Source of the DNA: Nostocoides sp.
Lineage (GTDB): Bacteria; Actinomycetota; Actinomycetes; Actinomycetales; Dermatophilaceae
Length of the DNA: 64,000 nucleotides
Direction of reading: 5' to 3'
NCBI GenBank assembly: GCA_016702415.1
Contig: JADJEA010000001.1
Location: 1,283,001-1,347,000 of the forward strand
The position numbers and the translations under genes are program-made. Under the pieces are notes generated by a model. It made no database searches, had not been told where the DNA came from, and saw only the letters and a program-made list of their open reading frames with translations. Positions 51,939-62,094 of the stretch are shown here, one piece after another (position 1 is the stretch's first letter; each line of letters begins with the position of its first letter).

Positions 51939-52755
51939 CTTCCTGCGGGCCCTCCGCTCGGAGTTGCGCTTGATCGCCGGGCGCCGGCGCAATCAGGTCG
52001 GTCTCCTGGTGCTGATGTCCCTGCCGGTCCTCATCGCCATCGCGACCAAGGAATCGACCCGTCATGGTGGCGACAACCGGGGCGGCCCGGACTTCTTCGA
52101 CCAGATCACCAGCAACGGCCTCTTCGTGGCGCTCGCGGCGCTCGGGGTCGAGATCGGGCTGTTCCTGCCGATGGCGCTGGCCCTGATCAGCGGCGACGCG
52201 ATCGCGGGGGAGGCGCAGACGGGGACGCTACGCTATGTCCTGACGGTGCCGGTGGGTCGGGTCCGGTTGCTGGCGGTGAAGTATGCCGCCCTCCTCCTGG
52301 CCGGACTCCTCGCCTGTGCGGCCGTGGCGTTCACGGGGGGAGTCGTGGGCGCGGCCCTGTTCGGGACCGGGTCGGCCACGACGCTGTCCGGGAGCCAGAT
52401 CGGGGTGGGTGCGACCGTATGGCGCATCCTCCTCGCCACCCTGTATGTCGCTGCCGGGATGGCCGCCGTCGCCGCGATCGGGCTCTTCCTGTCGACGCTG
52501 ACCGAGCAGCCGATCGCCGTCGTCGTCATGGTCATGGTGGTTATCGCCGGGTCGTGGATCCTGGACGCGATTCCCCAGGTGGCCTGGCTGCACCCGTGGC
52601 TGGTGGTCGACCGCTGGCCGGCCTTCGCCGATCTCATGCGCGACCCGCCCCGGTGGGGGACGATCCGGGCCGGCCTGGGTGTCGATGCCGCGTATGCGGT
52701 GGTGTTCCTCCTCGCCGCCTGGGCGCGCTTCACGAGCAAGGACATCACCAGCTGA
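51931..52755 (+). CDS. ABC-2 type transporter permease
   Basis: Membrane protein of 274 residues with about six helices: the first near residues 22-35, then LFVALAALGVEIGLFLPMAL, YAALLLAGLLACAAVAFTGG, ILLATLYVAAGMAAVAAIGL, AVVVMVMVVIAGSWIL and a last one ending AWARF. GDAIAGEAQTGTLRYVLTVP is the conserved ABC-2 cytoplasmic loop. With the preceding ATPase and LolA-like protein it forms an exporter of unknown substrate. Confidence 0.9.
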   Translation: MASFLRALRSELRLIAGRRRNQVGLLVLMSLPVLIAIATKESTRHGGDNRGGPDFFDQITSNGLFVALAALGVEIGLFLPMALALISGDAIAGEAQTGTLRYVLTVPVGRVRLLAVKYAALLLAGLLACAAVAFTGGVVGAALFGTGSATTLSGSQIGVGATVWRILLATLYVAAGMAAVAAIGLFLSTLTEQPIAVVVMVMVVIAGSWILDAIPQVAWLHPWLVVDRWPAFADLMRDPPRWGTIRAGLGVDAAYAVVFLLAAWARFTSKDITS

Positions 52756-52779
52756 CCCGCCGTAGACTGCTGCGGCGCT

Positions 52780-52853
<74 letters not shown>

Positions 52854-53014
52854 CACAGCGGCCGGTCGGGCGAGGAACGAGCGCGGCCGGCGGGTGTGCG
52901 GGCGCGGCAGAAGTAACAGGCGCCCGGAATGGTCATGAGGGCGCCGACGGGGGTGGGGGACAATGGTGCGAACGTCATGGCCTGCGCGCGGGTCGGCATA
53001 CGGAAAGGGATGAC

Positions 53015-54175
53015 ATGACGCGACTGCGAACGCTCCTGGGCGCACTCGCTGCGGCGATCTGCCTGATCGGCGGCATAGAGGGCGCGGCGACGGCTCGTCC
53101 GGTCCGGCCGACCACCGTCGCCCAACCGAGGACCCACGTGGCGGCGACGGGGCCGGCGCGGGCGGGGGTCGGCATACCGCCGGTGGGGCACCTGTTCGTC
53201 GTCAATATCGAGAACAAGGGCTTTGACCGGACGTGGGGAGCGACGTCGAAAGCGCCCTATCTGGCCACCACGTTGCGATCGAAAGGGGTGTTGCTCACCA
53301 ACTACTACGGAACGGCGCACAACAGCCAGCCCAACTACATCGCGCAGATCTCGGGCCAGGGGCCCAATCGCACGATGCAGTCCGACTGTCAGATCTTCGC
53401 CCCCTTCAAGATCACGGCGACCGCGGTCCCCGGGCAATTCGTCGGGACCGGATGTGTGTTCCCGAAGTCCGTCCCCCAGCTGCCAAGCCAGCTGACCGCT
53501 GCCGGCCGCACGTGGAAGGCCTACATGGAGGACATGGGGACACCGTGTCGTCACCCGGCGCTGGGCGCGACGGACACGACGCAGCAGGCCCAGGTCGGGG
53601 ATATGTATGCCGTGCGGCACAACCCCTTCGTCTATTTCCGCGCCATTATCGACGCCCCCGTGTGCACCAAGCGTGTCGTCGACCTCAGCGCCCTGACCAG
53701 GGACCTGGCCTCGATCACCACGACGGCGAACTACACCTACATCACGCCAAACCTGTGTCACGACGGCCACGACGCGCCTTGTGTCGATGGCCAGCCCGGC
53801 GGCCTGGCCAGCGTGGATGCCTGGATGAAGGTCTGGATCCCGCGGATTCTCGACTCGGCTGCGTTCAAGAAGGACGGCGCCCTCGTCATCACCGCCGACG
53901 AGGCCGACAGCCCCAAGACCGACGCGAGCGCGTGCTGCGGCGCGGGACCGGCACCGAACGCGGCGCTGCCCGGCCTGACCGGACTCGGAGGAGGACGCGT
54001 CGGTGCGCTGGTGATCAGTCGCTTTGTCACGCCGGGAACCACCACCACTCGGCCCTACAACCACTACTCCCTACTCGCCTCCACCGAGGACCTGTTCGGC
54101 CTGCCTTATCTCGGGTATGCCGCGCAGGCCGGCCTCCCGAGGTTCGGCACCGACGTCTGGAACGGCTCCTGGTAG
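53015..54175 (+). CDS. Secreted phosphoesterase (PF04185, acid phosphatase-like)
   Basis: Exported protein of 386 residues with a signal peptide (residues 1-27, ending GAATARP). The phosphoesterase fold begins HLFVVNIENKGFDRTWG, with NYYGTAHNSQPNYIAQISGQ (catalytic Thr/His region), ITPNLCHDGHDAPC and ITADEADSPKTDASACC containing the metal-binding Asp/Glu residues; it ends TTRPYNHYSLLASTEDLFGL. The family includes phospholipase C-like and phosphatidylinositol-phosphate phosphatases. GGAAAGGGA precedes the ATG. Monocistronic. Confidence 0.9.
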   Translation: MTRLRTLLGALAAAICLIGGIEGAATARPVRPTTVAQPRTHVAATGPARAGVGIPPVGHLFVVNIENKGFDRTWGATSKAPYLATTLRSKGVLLTNYYGTAHNSQPNYIAQISGQGPNRTMQSDCQIFAPFKITATAVPGQFVGTGCVFPKSVPQLPSQLTAAGRTWKAYMEDMGTPCRHPALGATDTTQQAQVGDMYAVRHNPFVYFRAIIDAPVCTKRVVDLSALTRDLASITTTANYTYITPNLCHDGHDAPCVDGQPGGLASVDAWMKVWIPRILDSAAFKKDGALVITADEADSPKTDASACCGAGPAPNAALPGLTGLGGGRVGALVISRFVTPGTTTTRPYNHYSLLASTEDLFGLPYLGYAAQAGLPRFGTDVWNGSW

Positions 54176-54212
54176 AACCCGTTCGCTCGCTCCCATGGCC
54201 TAAAGTTCGCCT

Positions 54213-55925
54213 GTGAGTTCGGATCGCCCCGACACGGCTGACCTGCTGACCGCAGTCCGGGGATTCCGGGACGTGGTCGCCGCCTCGCGCCTGCCGCTGG
54301 ACCTGCCGAGCACCGCTGCGGCAAAGGACAACCGCGAGGCGCTGCTGCGGCAGTTGGACGACTATGTCATCCCGAGGCTGTCCTCGATCGACGCTCCCTT
54401 GCTCGCGGTGATCGGCGGATCGACCGGCGCCGGCAAGTCGACGCTGGTCAACTCCATTCTCGGCCGGGAGGTCTCGAAGATGGGGGTCATCCGGCCGACG
54501 ACAACCAGTCCGGTCCTGATCCATCACGCCGAGGATGCGCACTGGTTCACCGACACCCGGATCCTGCCGGGTCTGGCCCGGGTGACGGGGGCCACCGCTT
54601 CGGACGATCAGCCCAACACGGTTCGGTTGGTCTCCTCCGACCGGCTCCCGCCCGGCATGGCCTTGCTCGATGCCCCGGACATCGACTCGGTCGTCTCGGC
54701 CAATCGAGGTCTGGCCCGGCAACTGCTCGCCGCCGCCGACCTCTGGCTCTTTGTCACCACAGCCGCCCGGTATGCCGACGCCGTCCCCTGGGATCTGCTA
54801 CGGCAGGCCTCCGACCGGGGGACCGCGGTCGCCATCGTCCTCGATCGGGTGCCTCCTGAGGTCATGGGTGAGGTGCGGCCGCATCTGGTTGAGATGCTGC
54901 GCGACCAGGGCTTGGGCACCGCCCCCGTCTTTCCGATCCCCGAGACGACCCTCGATGCCGACGGGTTGATTCCCGACGGCGATATCGCCCGTCTCCGGTC
55001 GTGGCTGCGTGACCTAGCGTCGGATGCCGCGGCCCGGGACGTCGTCGTGCGGCAAACCCTCACCGGTGCCCTGGCGTCGCTGGACGAACGGTCCGAGGAG
55101 TTGGTCGTGGCCAGCCGCACCCAGCAACGGGTGGTCGGGGAACTGCAGCAGGTCGTCGACCAGACGTACCGCAAAGCGCGCGCCGGTATCGAACACGGCA
55201 TGTCGGACGGGCGGCTCCTCCGGGGGGAGGTGCTGGCGCGCTGGCAGGACTATGTCGGCACAGGTGAGTTCTTCAAGAAGGTCGAGGCCGGGGTCTCGCG
55301 CTTGCGGGACCGGATCTCGGACGTCTTCCGGGGGTCGGCGGCGCCGGTGCCCGAGGCGGTTGACGACGCTCTGCAGACCGGCGTCGCCCAGCTGATTGAG
55401 GCCAATGCCGACAGCGCCGCAATCGATGTCGCCCGCACCTGGCGGGGTCTTCCGGCGGGTGCGGAGATCCTTGCCCTGCATCCCGGTCTGGCCCGATCCT
55501 CGCCGGGGTTCCCGGCCGAGGTCGACCGGGCCGTGCGTCTGTGGCAGGGCGACGTCCTCGACCTCGTCAGCTCGGAGGGCGGCAACCGGCGCACGAACGC
55601 GAGGATCGCGGCATACGGCATCAACGGGGTGGGAATGTTCCTCATGCTCGTCGTCTTCACCCACACGGCGGGCCTTTCCGGAGCCGAGGTGGGGATCGCG
55701 GGCGGGACCGCGGTGCTGGCGCAACGGGTCCTGGAGGCGATCTTCGGCGACCAGGCGGTGCGCACGATGGCGGCCAAGGCGCGGGCCGCCCTGATTGCTC
55801 GGTCCGACGCGCTGGTGGAGTCCGAGGCGAAGCGGTATGCCGAGGCCATCGGCACCGTCCACGTCCCCGCGGACCAGGCCGACCAGTTGTCCCGAGCCCT
55901 CGACCGGGTCCAGGCGGCCCGATGA
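54213..55925 (+). CDS. Dynamin-like GTPase, first of a pair
   Basis: Large GTPase of 570 residues. P-loop GGSTGAGKSTLVNSILGREV near residue 70, a G2 Thr in MGVIRPTTTSPVL, G3 LLDAPDIDSV, and a G4-like IVLDRVP. A long helical region with coiled-coil character follows (residues about 280-420), then a hydrophobic hairpin (GMFLMLVVFTHTAGLSGAEV, IAGGTAVLAQ) that could dip into the membrane. The layout is that of bacterial dynamin-like/YfjP proteins that occur as pairs in actinobacteria (DynA/DynB in Streptomyces act in sporulation septa). The stop overlaps the second gene (ATGA). Confidence 0.85.
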   Translation: MSSDRPDTADLLTAVRGFRDVVAASRLPLDLPSTAAAKDNREALLRQLDDYVIPRLSSIDAPLLAVIGGSTGAGKSTLVNSILGREVSKMGVIRPTTTSPVLIHHAEDAHWFTDTRILPGLARVTGATASDDQPNTVRLVSSDRLPPGMALLDAPDIDSVVSANRGLARQLLAAADLWLFVTTAARYADAVPWDLLRQASDRGTAVAIVLDRVPPEVMGEVRPHLVEMLRDQGLGTAPVFPIPETTLDADGLIPDGDIARLRSWLRDLASDAAARDVVVRQTLTGALASLDERSEELVVASRTQQRVVGELQQVVDQTYRKARAGIEHGMSDGRLLRGEVLARWQDYVGTGEFFKKVEAGVSRLRDRISDVFRGSAAPVPEAVDDALQTGVAQLIEANADSAAIDVARTWRGLPAGAEILALHPGLARSSPGFPAEVDRAVRLWQGDVLDLVSSEGGNRRTNARIAAYGINGVGMFLMLVVFTHTAGLSGAEVGIAGGTAVLAQRVLEAIFGDQAVRTMAAKARAALIARSDALVESEAKRYAEAIGTVHVPADQADQLSRALDRVQAAR

Positions 55926-57565
55926 GTGTGTTCAAGATGGGCCGGGGAGGGAGCGCGCCCAGCGTGACCGCGGAGTCGTTGCGCGCGCATGCCACGGCCT
56001 TGACGGATGCTCTCGAGGCCGGCGGAGCGCAATTGCCTGCACCGGAGGTCGAGCGCGCCCGAGCCGTGCTGGAGAAGGTCACCGAGCGTGGGCGGCATAC
56101 CGGTGCCCACACGGTGGTCGCTTTCGCCGGGGCGACCGGCAGCGGCAAGTCGTCGCTCTTCAACGCGGTCGTCGGCGGTGCCGTTGCGACCACCGGAGCC
56201 CGGCGACCGACCACGGCGACACCAACGGCGGCTGTGTGGGGTCCAGAACCCGCCGGCGAGCTGCTGGACTGGCTTCAAGTCGGGTCCCGGCATCAGGTCA
56301 CCACGGAGCGCGGCACCCCGCTGGACGGGTTGGTGTTGCTCGACCTGCCCGATTTCGATTCGCGGGAGAGCGCGAATCGGGCGGAGGCGGAGCGGGTGCT
56401 CTCGTTCGTCGACGTGTTCGTCTGGGTTACCGACCCCCAGAAGTATGCCGATGCCCGCCTCCACGACGACTATGTCGCCGCGATGCGCCACTACGACGCG
56501 GTGACGATCGTCGTGCTCAATCAGGCCGACCGGCTCACCACGGCCCAGCTGGGCGAGTGCTCGGCCGACCTGCGCCGGCTGCTTCTGCGCGATGGCCTCA
56601 CCTCGGCTGACGTGATCGCCACGTCGGCGCGCACCGGACTTGGCGTTCCCCAGCTGCGGGCCCGCCTGGGCGAGGCTGTCGCCGGCGCCACGGCGGCGAG
56701 GATGCGGCTCGACGCGGACGTTCGGACGGCCGCCGACGGGCTCCGACGCGGGGTGGCCGACCAGGAGGTCGATCTGGGGAACGCCTCCTCCGAGGCCCTC
56801 GTCGATGCACTGGGGCGTGCCTGCGGCGTGCCTGCCGTCGTCGATGCGGTCGCCAACGACTACCGGCGCTCGGCGATTGCGGCCGGAGGCTGGCCGTTCA
56901 CCCGATGGATCGTGCGCTTGAAGCCCAACCCCCTCGGGCGGCTCCGGTTGGATGCGCCCGCTCCCTCCATCGACGCCGACGTCCGGCGAGCCGTGGGCCG
57001 CTCGTCACTGCCGCAGGCGACCCCGGCCGCCCGGGCGGCGGTGGATCTCGCCGCTCGGCGCCTCGCCGACACGGCATCGGAGGGCCTGCCGCGCTTGTGG
57101 GCGGAGGCCGTCGCGGCTGCGGCGCTGCCGCCCCAGGAGCGACTCGCCGACGAACTCGACCAGGCAATCGTTCGCACCTCGCTCCAGCGTCGGGAGCCCG
57201 TGTGGTGGAGCGTGGTCAAAACCCTCCAGTGGGTCGCCGCGCTGACCGCCTTGGTCGGGCTCGCCTGGACGCTCACCCAGCTGCTCCTCGGTCCCGGGGG
57301 GCTGATCCAGCTGCCCTCGGTCTATGTCGGGCCCGTGTCGCTCTCTCTGGTCCTGCTCATCGGTGGGCTCCTGGCGGGCTGGTTGCTCGCCTTGCTGTCC
57401 CGGTGGGTCGCCAGCGTGGGTGCCCGCCGCCGAGGGCTGGCGACGAAGCGGCGGCTCCACGCTGCCGTTGGCTCGGTGGCTGACGCACTCATCCTCGGAC
57501 CGGTTACCGACGTCTTGTCGCGACATCGGCGCACCCGGACCCAGCTCGACGCCGCTCGCCGCTGA
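55922..57565 (+). CDS. Dynamin-like/YfjP GTPase, second of a pair
   Basis: GTPase of 547 residues. P-loop FAGATGSGKSSLFNAVVGGA near residue 72, G2 ARRPTTATPTAAV, G3 LLDLPDFDSRES and G4 VLNQADRL, all well conserved. Two C-terminal membrane helices (VAALTALVGLAWTLTQLLLG and VSLSLVLLIGGLLAGWLLAL) anchor it, followed by a basic tail. The first partner has a single hydrophobic hairpin, so the pair is asymmetric, as in other two-dynamin systems. Predicted role: membrane remodelling or septum stability. Confidence 0.87.
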   Translation: MSVFKMGRGGSAPSVTAESLRAHATALTDALEAGGAQLPAPEVERARAVLEKVTERGRHTGAHTVVAFAGATGSGKSSLFNAVVGGAVATTGARRPTTATPTAAVWGPEPAGELLDWLQVGSRHQVTTERGTPLDGLVLLDLPDFDSRESANRAEAERVLSFVDVFVWVTDPQKYADARLHDDYVAAMRHYDAVTIVVLNQADRLTTAQLGECSADLRRLLLRDGLTSADVIATSARTGLGVPQLRARLGEAVAGATAARMRLDADVRTAADGLRRGVADQEVDLGNASSEALVDALGRACGVPAVVDAVANDYRRSAIAAGGWPFTRWIVRLKPNPLGRLRLDAPAPSIDADVRRAVGRSSLPQATPAARAAVDLAARRLADTASEGLPRLWAEAVAAAALPPQERLADELDQAIVRTSLQRREPVWWSVVKTLQWVAALTALVGLAWTLTQLLLGPGGLIQLPSVYVGPVSLSLVLLIGGLLAGWLLALLSRWVASVGARRRGLATKRRLHAAVGSVADALILGPVTDVLSRHRRTRTQLDAARR

Positions 57566-57615
57566 GTGCCCTGCCTGACGACTGGCCGGCGTCGACCCGG
57601 CACGTGCCCAACAAA

Positions 57616-58404
57616 TCAGGCTCCCATGGCAGCAGGGGATCTCTCGGACGGGGCCCCGCCGGCGTCCTCGTCCGAACCGGTCGAGATGTGTGTGACCGTC
57701 ATGTCGCTGGCCGCCATAGCCGTGGCCGCCATATCCGCGGTCGCCAGGTCCGCCCCCGCGTCCGGCTCCTCGCCCCTGTCGTCATCTGCCGGGCCACCCC
57801 ACGATGCGATCTCCTCGTAGCTGGCCACGAAGGTGTCCGGCTCGTCGCCAGGCTGCAGGCCGTGTTGCGGCAACGCCGGGAGATGAGACGGCCGCTGCCC
57901 GTCGTCCGTGGGTCCACCCGCCCACGCGGGCATCCGCTGGGCCGGCGGAGAATCCCAGGCGCCCTGGGAGCCGGCATCCTGCTCAACGCGAAGTTGGTTG
58001 ATCGCCGGGTCCGTGGTGCGGTCGTTCGGGTCGACGGTCAAGCGGCCCCCCTTGAGGAAGGTCGTCGCGCCCCGGGCCAGGTCGTGGCCGATATGGACCG
58101 CGTCGAGCTCGATAGTCACCGCCATCGAGCCGTCCTCGCGCCGGAACGTCTTGACCGTCTGCTTGCCCTGGATGATCAACGGGTCACCCTTGTGGACCGA
58201 GGAGGTGATGTTCTCGGCCATCTGGGCGAACGCGAGGATGGAGTAGTAGCTCGTCACACCGTCCTCGAACTTGCCCGCCCGGGCATTCCACCGCCGCGGC
58301 GAGGTGGCCAACCGGAATTTCGTGAAGACCACCCCGCTCGCCCCGACCCGACGCTCCGGGTCCTCGCACGCCCGGCCCACCAGGGTCACCAGCGTCTCGT
58401 TCAT
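57616..58404 (-). CDS. ssb: Single-stranded DNA-binding protein, long paralogue without the acidic tip
   Basis: SSB-type OB-fold protein of 262 residues. The N-terminal fold has ETLVTLVGRACEDPERRVGA, FTKFRLATSPRRWNARAGKF, YYSILAFAQMAENITSSVHK and GDPLIIQGKQTVKTFRREDG. After residue 120 a long low-complexity tail follows. The usual C-terminal D-D-D-I-P-F tip that recruits partner proteins is missing; the end is SERSPAAMGA. This is therefore a paralogue rather than the replication SSB. Repeated ATADMAATAMAASDM in the tail comes from a short tandem repeat. Confidence 0.82.
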   Translation of the reverse strand: MNETLVTLVGRACEDPERRVGASGVVFTKFRLATSPRRWNARAGKFEDGVTSYYSILAFAQMAENITSSVHKGDPLIIQGKQTVKTFRREDGSMAVTIELDAVHIGHDLARGATTFLKGGRLTVDPNDRTTDPAINQLRVEQDAGSQGAWDSPPAQRMPAWAGGPTDDGQRPSHLPALPQHGLQPGDEPDTFVASYEEIASWGGPADDDRGEEPDAGADLATADMAATAMAASDMTVTHISTGSDEDAGGAPSERSPAAMGA

Positions 58405-58592
58405 GTCCCCCGCCTCTCGTCATCTCGGCGGGCTGGTCCCGCCGAGGGTGCCGTTCCATCGTGGCGGGGGCGCGCGGCATACGAAAGGAGGATGCGGCGG
58501 GCATGTGGACGGCGACGGATCGTGCCCCGCACCCACCCTGTGGACAACTGTCGATTTCGGCGCGCTCCGAGGCCGCCAGTAGCCTTGCGAGC

Positions 58593-60275
<1,683 letters not shown>

Positions 60276-60310
60276 CGCGAGATCACTCCTGGCACGTCAC
60301 TCCCGGCAGG

Positions 60311-60832
60311 TCACTCGGGGGCGGGTTCTGCTGAGGCCCCGGACTCGGGGAGGGACCCCGAGGCGTGGGCGAGGTCGATCGTCATGAACATGCTCGTGGC
60401 GTCGGCTTCCCAGTCGGCGAACGGCCCGCATTCGACGAACCCGTGGCGCGCATAGAGACGGCGGGCCGTCTCGAAGGCGGGTTTCGTGCTCGTCTGGAGG
60501 CTGACCCGTCCGTAGCCGCGCTCCCGCGCCTCATCGAGGAGCTTGCGCAGGACAAAGGTCGCCACGCCCTGCCCACGGTGCTCCACCGGCGTGCGCATCG
60601 ACTCGATCTCGCCATTGCCGTCCGGGAGTTCCTTCAAGGTGCCCAGTCCCAGGAGGTGGCCGTCGCGCCATACGGACCAGACCGTCTGATCGGGATCGCG
60701 CAGCCCGTCCATCCCTCCGTCCATCGACAGGTCGTCGTCATCGAAGGGGCGCCCGCCACCGACCCCGTCGTGGTGCTCGGCCAAGAGTCGTCTGACCTGT
60801 GGCCGACTCAGGTCATCCTGTTCGACCTCCAC
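60311..60832 (-). CDS. GNAT family N-acetyltransferase
   Basis: Acetyltransferase of 173 residues. IESMRTPVEHRGQGVATFVL contains the R/Q-x-x-G-x-G/A acetyl-CoA motif; LLDEARERGYGRVSLQTSTK and RRLYARHGFVECGPFADWEA follow in family order. The ending MFMTIDLAHASG is a common GNAT C-terminus. Substrate unknown. It converges with ettA across 35 bp. Confidence 0.9.
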   Translation of the reverse strand: MEVEQDDLSRPQVRRLLAEHHDGVGGGRPFDDDDLSMDGGMDGLRDPDQTVWSVWRDGHLLGLGTLKELPDGNGEIESMRTPVEHRGQGVATFVLRKLLDEARERGYGRVSLQTSTKPAFETARRLYARHGFVECGPFADWEADATSMFMTIDLAHASGSLPESGASAEPAPE

Positions 60833-60973
60833 GCCTCCACGCTACTCGGATCGGCGCCGCCCCACGGGAACTGTGATGAGACAGTCTCGACCCGGACAGC
60901 CATTCAGGTCGTCAGGTGCGTCTTGAGGTGTGAGTCGTGCGCAGGGCACGACCGGACCTCCGAAGGAGTCACC

Positions 60974-61330
60974 ATGAACACGCGTCGCCCCCGACGTCTC
61001 CTCGCCACGGCCGCTGCCGTCCTCGTCGCCACATCGGTTGCCGGGGTCGACGCCGCCGCTGCCCGTCCCGGGCCGACCAGTGCAGCGCAGGTGACGGCCG
61101 ATTCCGTCTGCACGCGGGCATACGGCTCGGTTGAGAAGCTCTCCGCGGTCCGGCATGGCGACCTCATTGATGCCCTCACCGCTGGGAACGGCTTCGCCTC
61201 CGGTTGCTGCGGCGCCGGTCCTGTCGTCCGGATGTTGGACGCCGCGGGAATCGGGCCGGGAACGCCCATGGAAGCGAGTGTCCACGGACGCCGGTTTTCG
61301 GCCTCCTCCACAGCACCGACGAGGACGGCC
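60974..61330 (+). CDS. Small secreted protein of unknown family, 3' end unresolved
   Basis: ATG 60974 after CGAAGGAGT, a good ribosome-binding site, opens a signal peptide (RRPRRLLATAAAVLVATSVA) cleaved near DAAAARP. The mature part has ADSVCTRAYGSVEKLSAVRH, IDALTAGNGFASGCCGAGPV and VRMLDAAGIGPGTPMEA. None of the three forward frames has a stop between about 61200 and 61430, so the true end cannot be seen; an indel is likely. The chosen end is just before a GC hairpin. No function is assigned. Confidence 0.5.
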
Positions 61331-61332
61331 AG

Positions 61333-61349
61333 GGCCCCCCGCGGGGGCC
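61333..61349. terminator. GC hairpin between convergent genes
   Basis: GGCCCCC-CGC-GGGGGCC forms a 7 bp GC stem with a 3-base loop directly after the TetR stop and downstream of the secreted-protein gene. There is no T-run. It is a reasonable two-way terminator candidate. Confidence 0.5.
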
Positions 61350-61351
61350 GG

Positions 61352-61993
61352 TCAGGTCCCGCCGACCAGGCGCAGCGCGAGGGCGGCATTGGTCGCCCCG
61401 ATCTCCTCGGGACGGCGGCGGATGCCGGGCTGATACCACCGGGCGACGTCGATGCACAACGAGAGCACGGCGAGCACGGTGGCCGCAACGTCAGGGACAT
61501 CGAACTCGCCGGCGGCGACGCCGTGCCGCAGGACGTCCTGGACGGCGGCGTTGATCTGCTTGCGCAGCCCCATGACGATTTCCTGGTGCGCGGGGGTCAG
61601 GTGACCGAATTCATATTGGACGATCCGGCCGACGCGGTACTGCTCGGCGTGCCATCGCGAGAAGTTGGACACGATCGCGAGAAGGGCTTCGGTCGGGCTG
61701 GAGGCGCTGCGCGCCGCGTCGACGAGCATGTCCCGGGCGGCCGTGTGTCCTCGTTCACAGATGTTGAAGAGGAGGTCTTCCTTGGACGTGAAGTGGACAT
61801 AGACCCCGGCCGGGGAGAGCCCGGCCCGGCTGGCAATGTCCCGGGTCGTGGTTCCGTGAAAACCCAAGTCGGAGAACGCATCCGCGGCCGCCTCCATGAG
61901 CCTCAGGGCGGTCGAGGTGACTCCCTCGGTCAGCGGGATGGCGGGGACGGCATACCGGCGAACGCGCGGTGCCGCCCTCGTCGCCTCACTCAT
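61352..61993 (-). CDS. TetR family regulator (acyl-CoA metabolism type)
   Basis: Regulator of 213 residues. N-terminal helix-turn-helix: LRLMEAAADAFSDLGFHGTT, DIASRAGLSPAGVYVHFTSK. The C-terminal ligand domain has RVGRIVQYEFGHLTPAHQEI and CIDVARWYQPGIRR, a pattern of TetR proteins controlling fatty-acid or sterol breakdown genes (KstR2/FadR-like). It diverges from the acyl-CoA dehydrogenase gene with a dyad in between, which it probably binds, with an acyl-CoA as ligand. The ligand is inferred. Confidence 0.9.
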   Translation of the reverse strand: MSEATRAAPRVRRYAVPAIPLTEGVTSTALRLMEAAADAFSDLGFHGTTTRDIASRAGLSPAGVYVHFTSKEDLLFNICERGHTAARDMLVDAARSASSPTEALLAIVSNFSRWHAEQYRVGRIVQYEFGHLTPAHQEIVMGLRKQINAAVQDVLRHGVAAGEFDVPDVAATVLAVLSLCIDVARWYQPGIRRRPEEIGATNAALALRLVGGT

Positions 61994-62047
61994 GAACCCA
62001 AATATGCCCCATGTGGCCCCGTGACGGCTCGGTTCGGACCCGATAAA

Positions 62048-62063
62048 CTAAGCAAGCGCTTAG
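62048..62063. promoter_or_regulatory. TetR operator candidate CTAAGCAAGCGCTTAG
   Basis: The dyad CTAAGC-AAGC-GCTTAG lies 31 bases before the acyl-CoA dehydrogenase start and 54 bases before the tetR start. Core and spacing resemble AAGCAAGCGCTT-type operators of TetR regulators of acyl-CoA metabolism. It stands out as an A/T-richer island in GC-rich DNA. Confidence 0.7.
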
Positions 62064-62094
62064 ACACCCACGAAGACGTGAACAGGAGTCCTTC

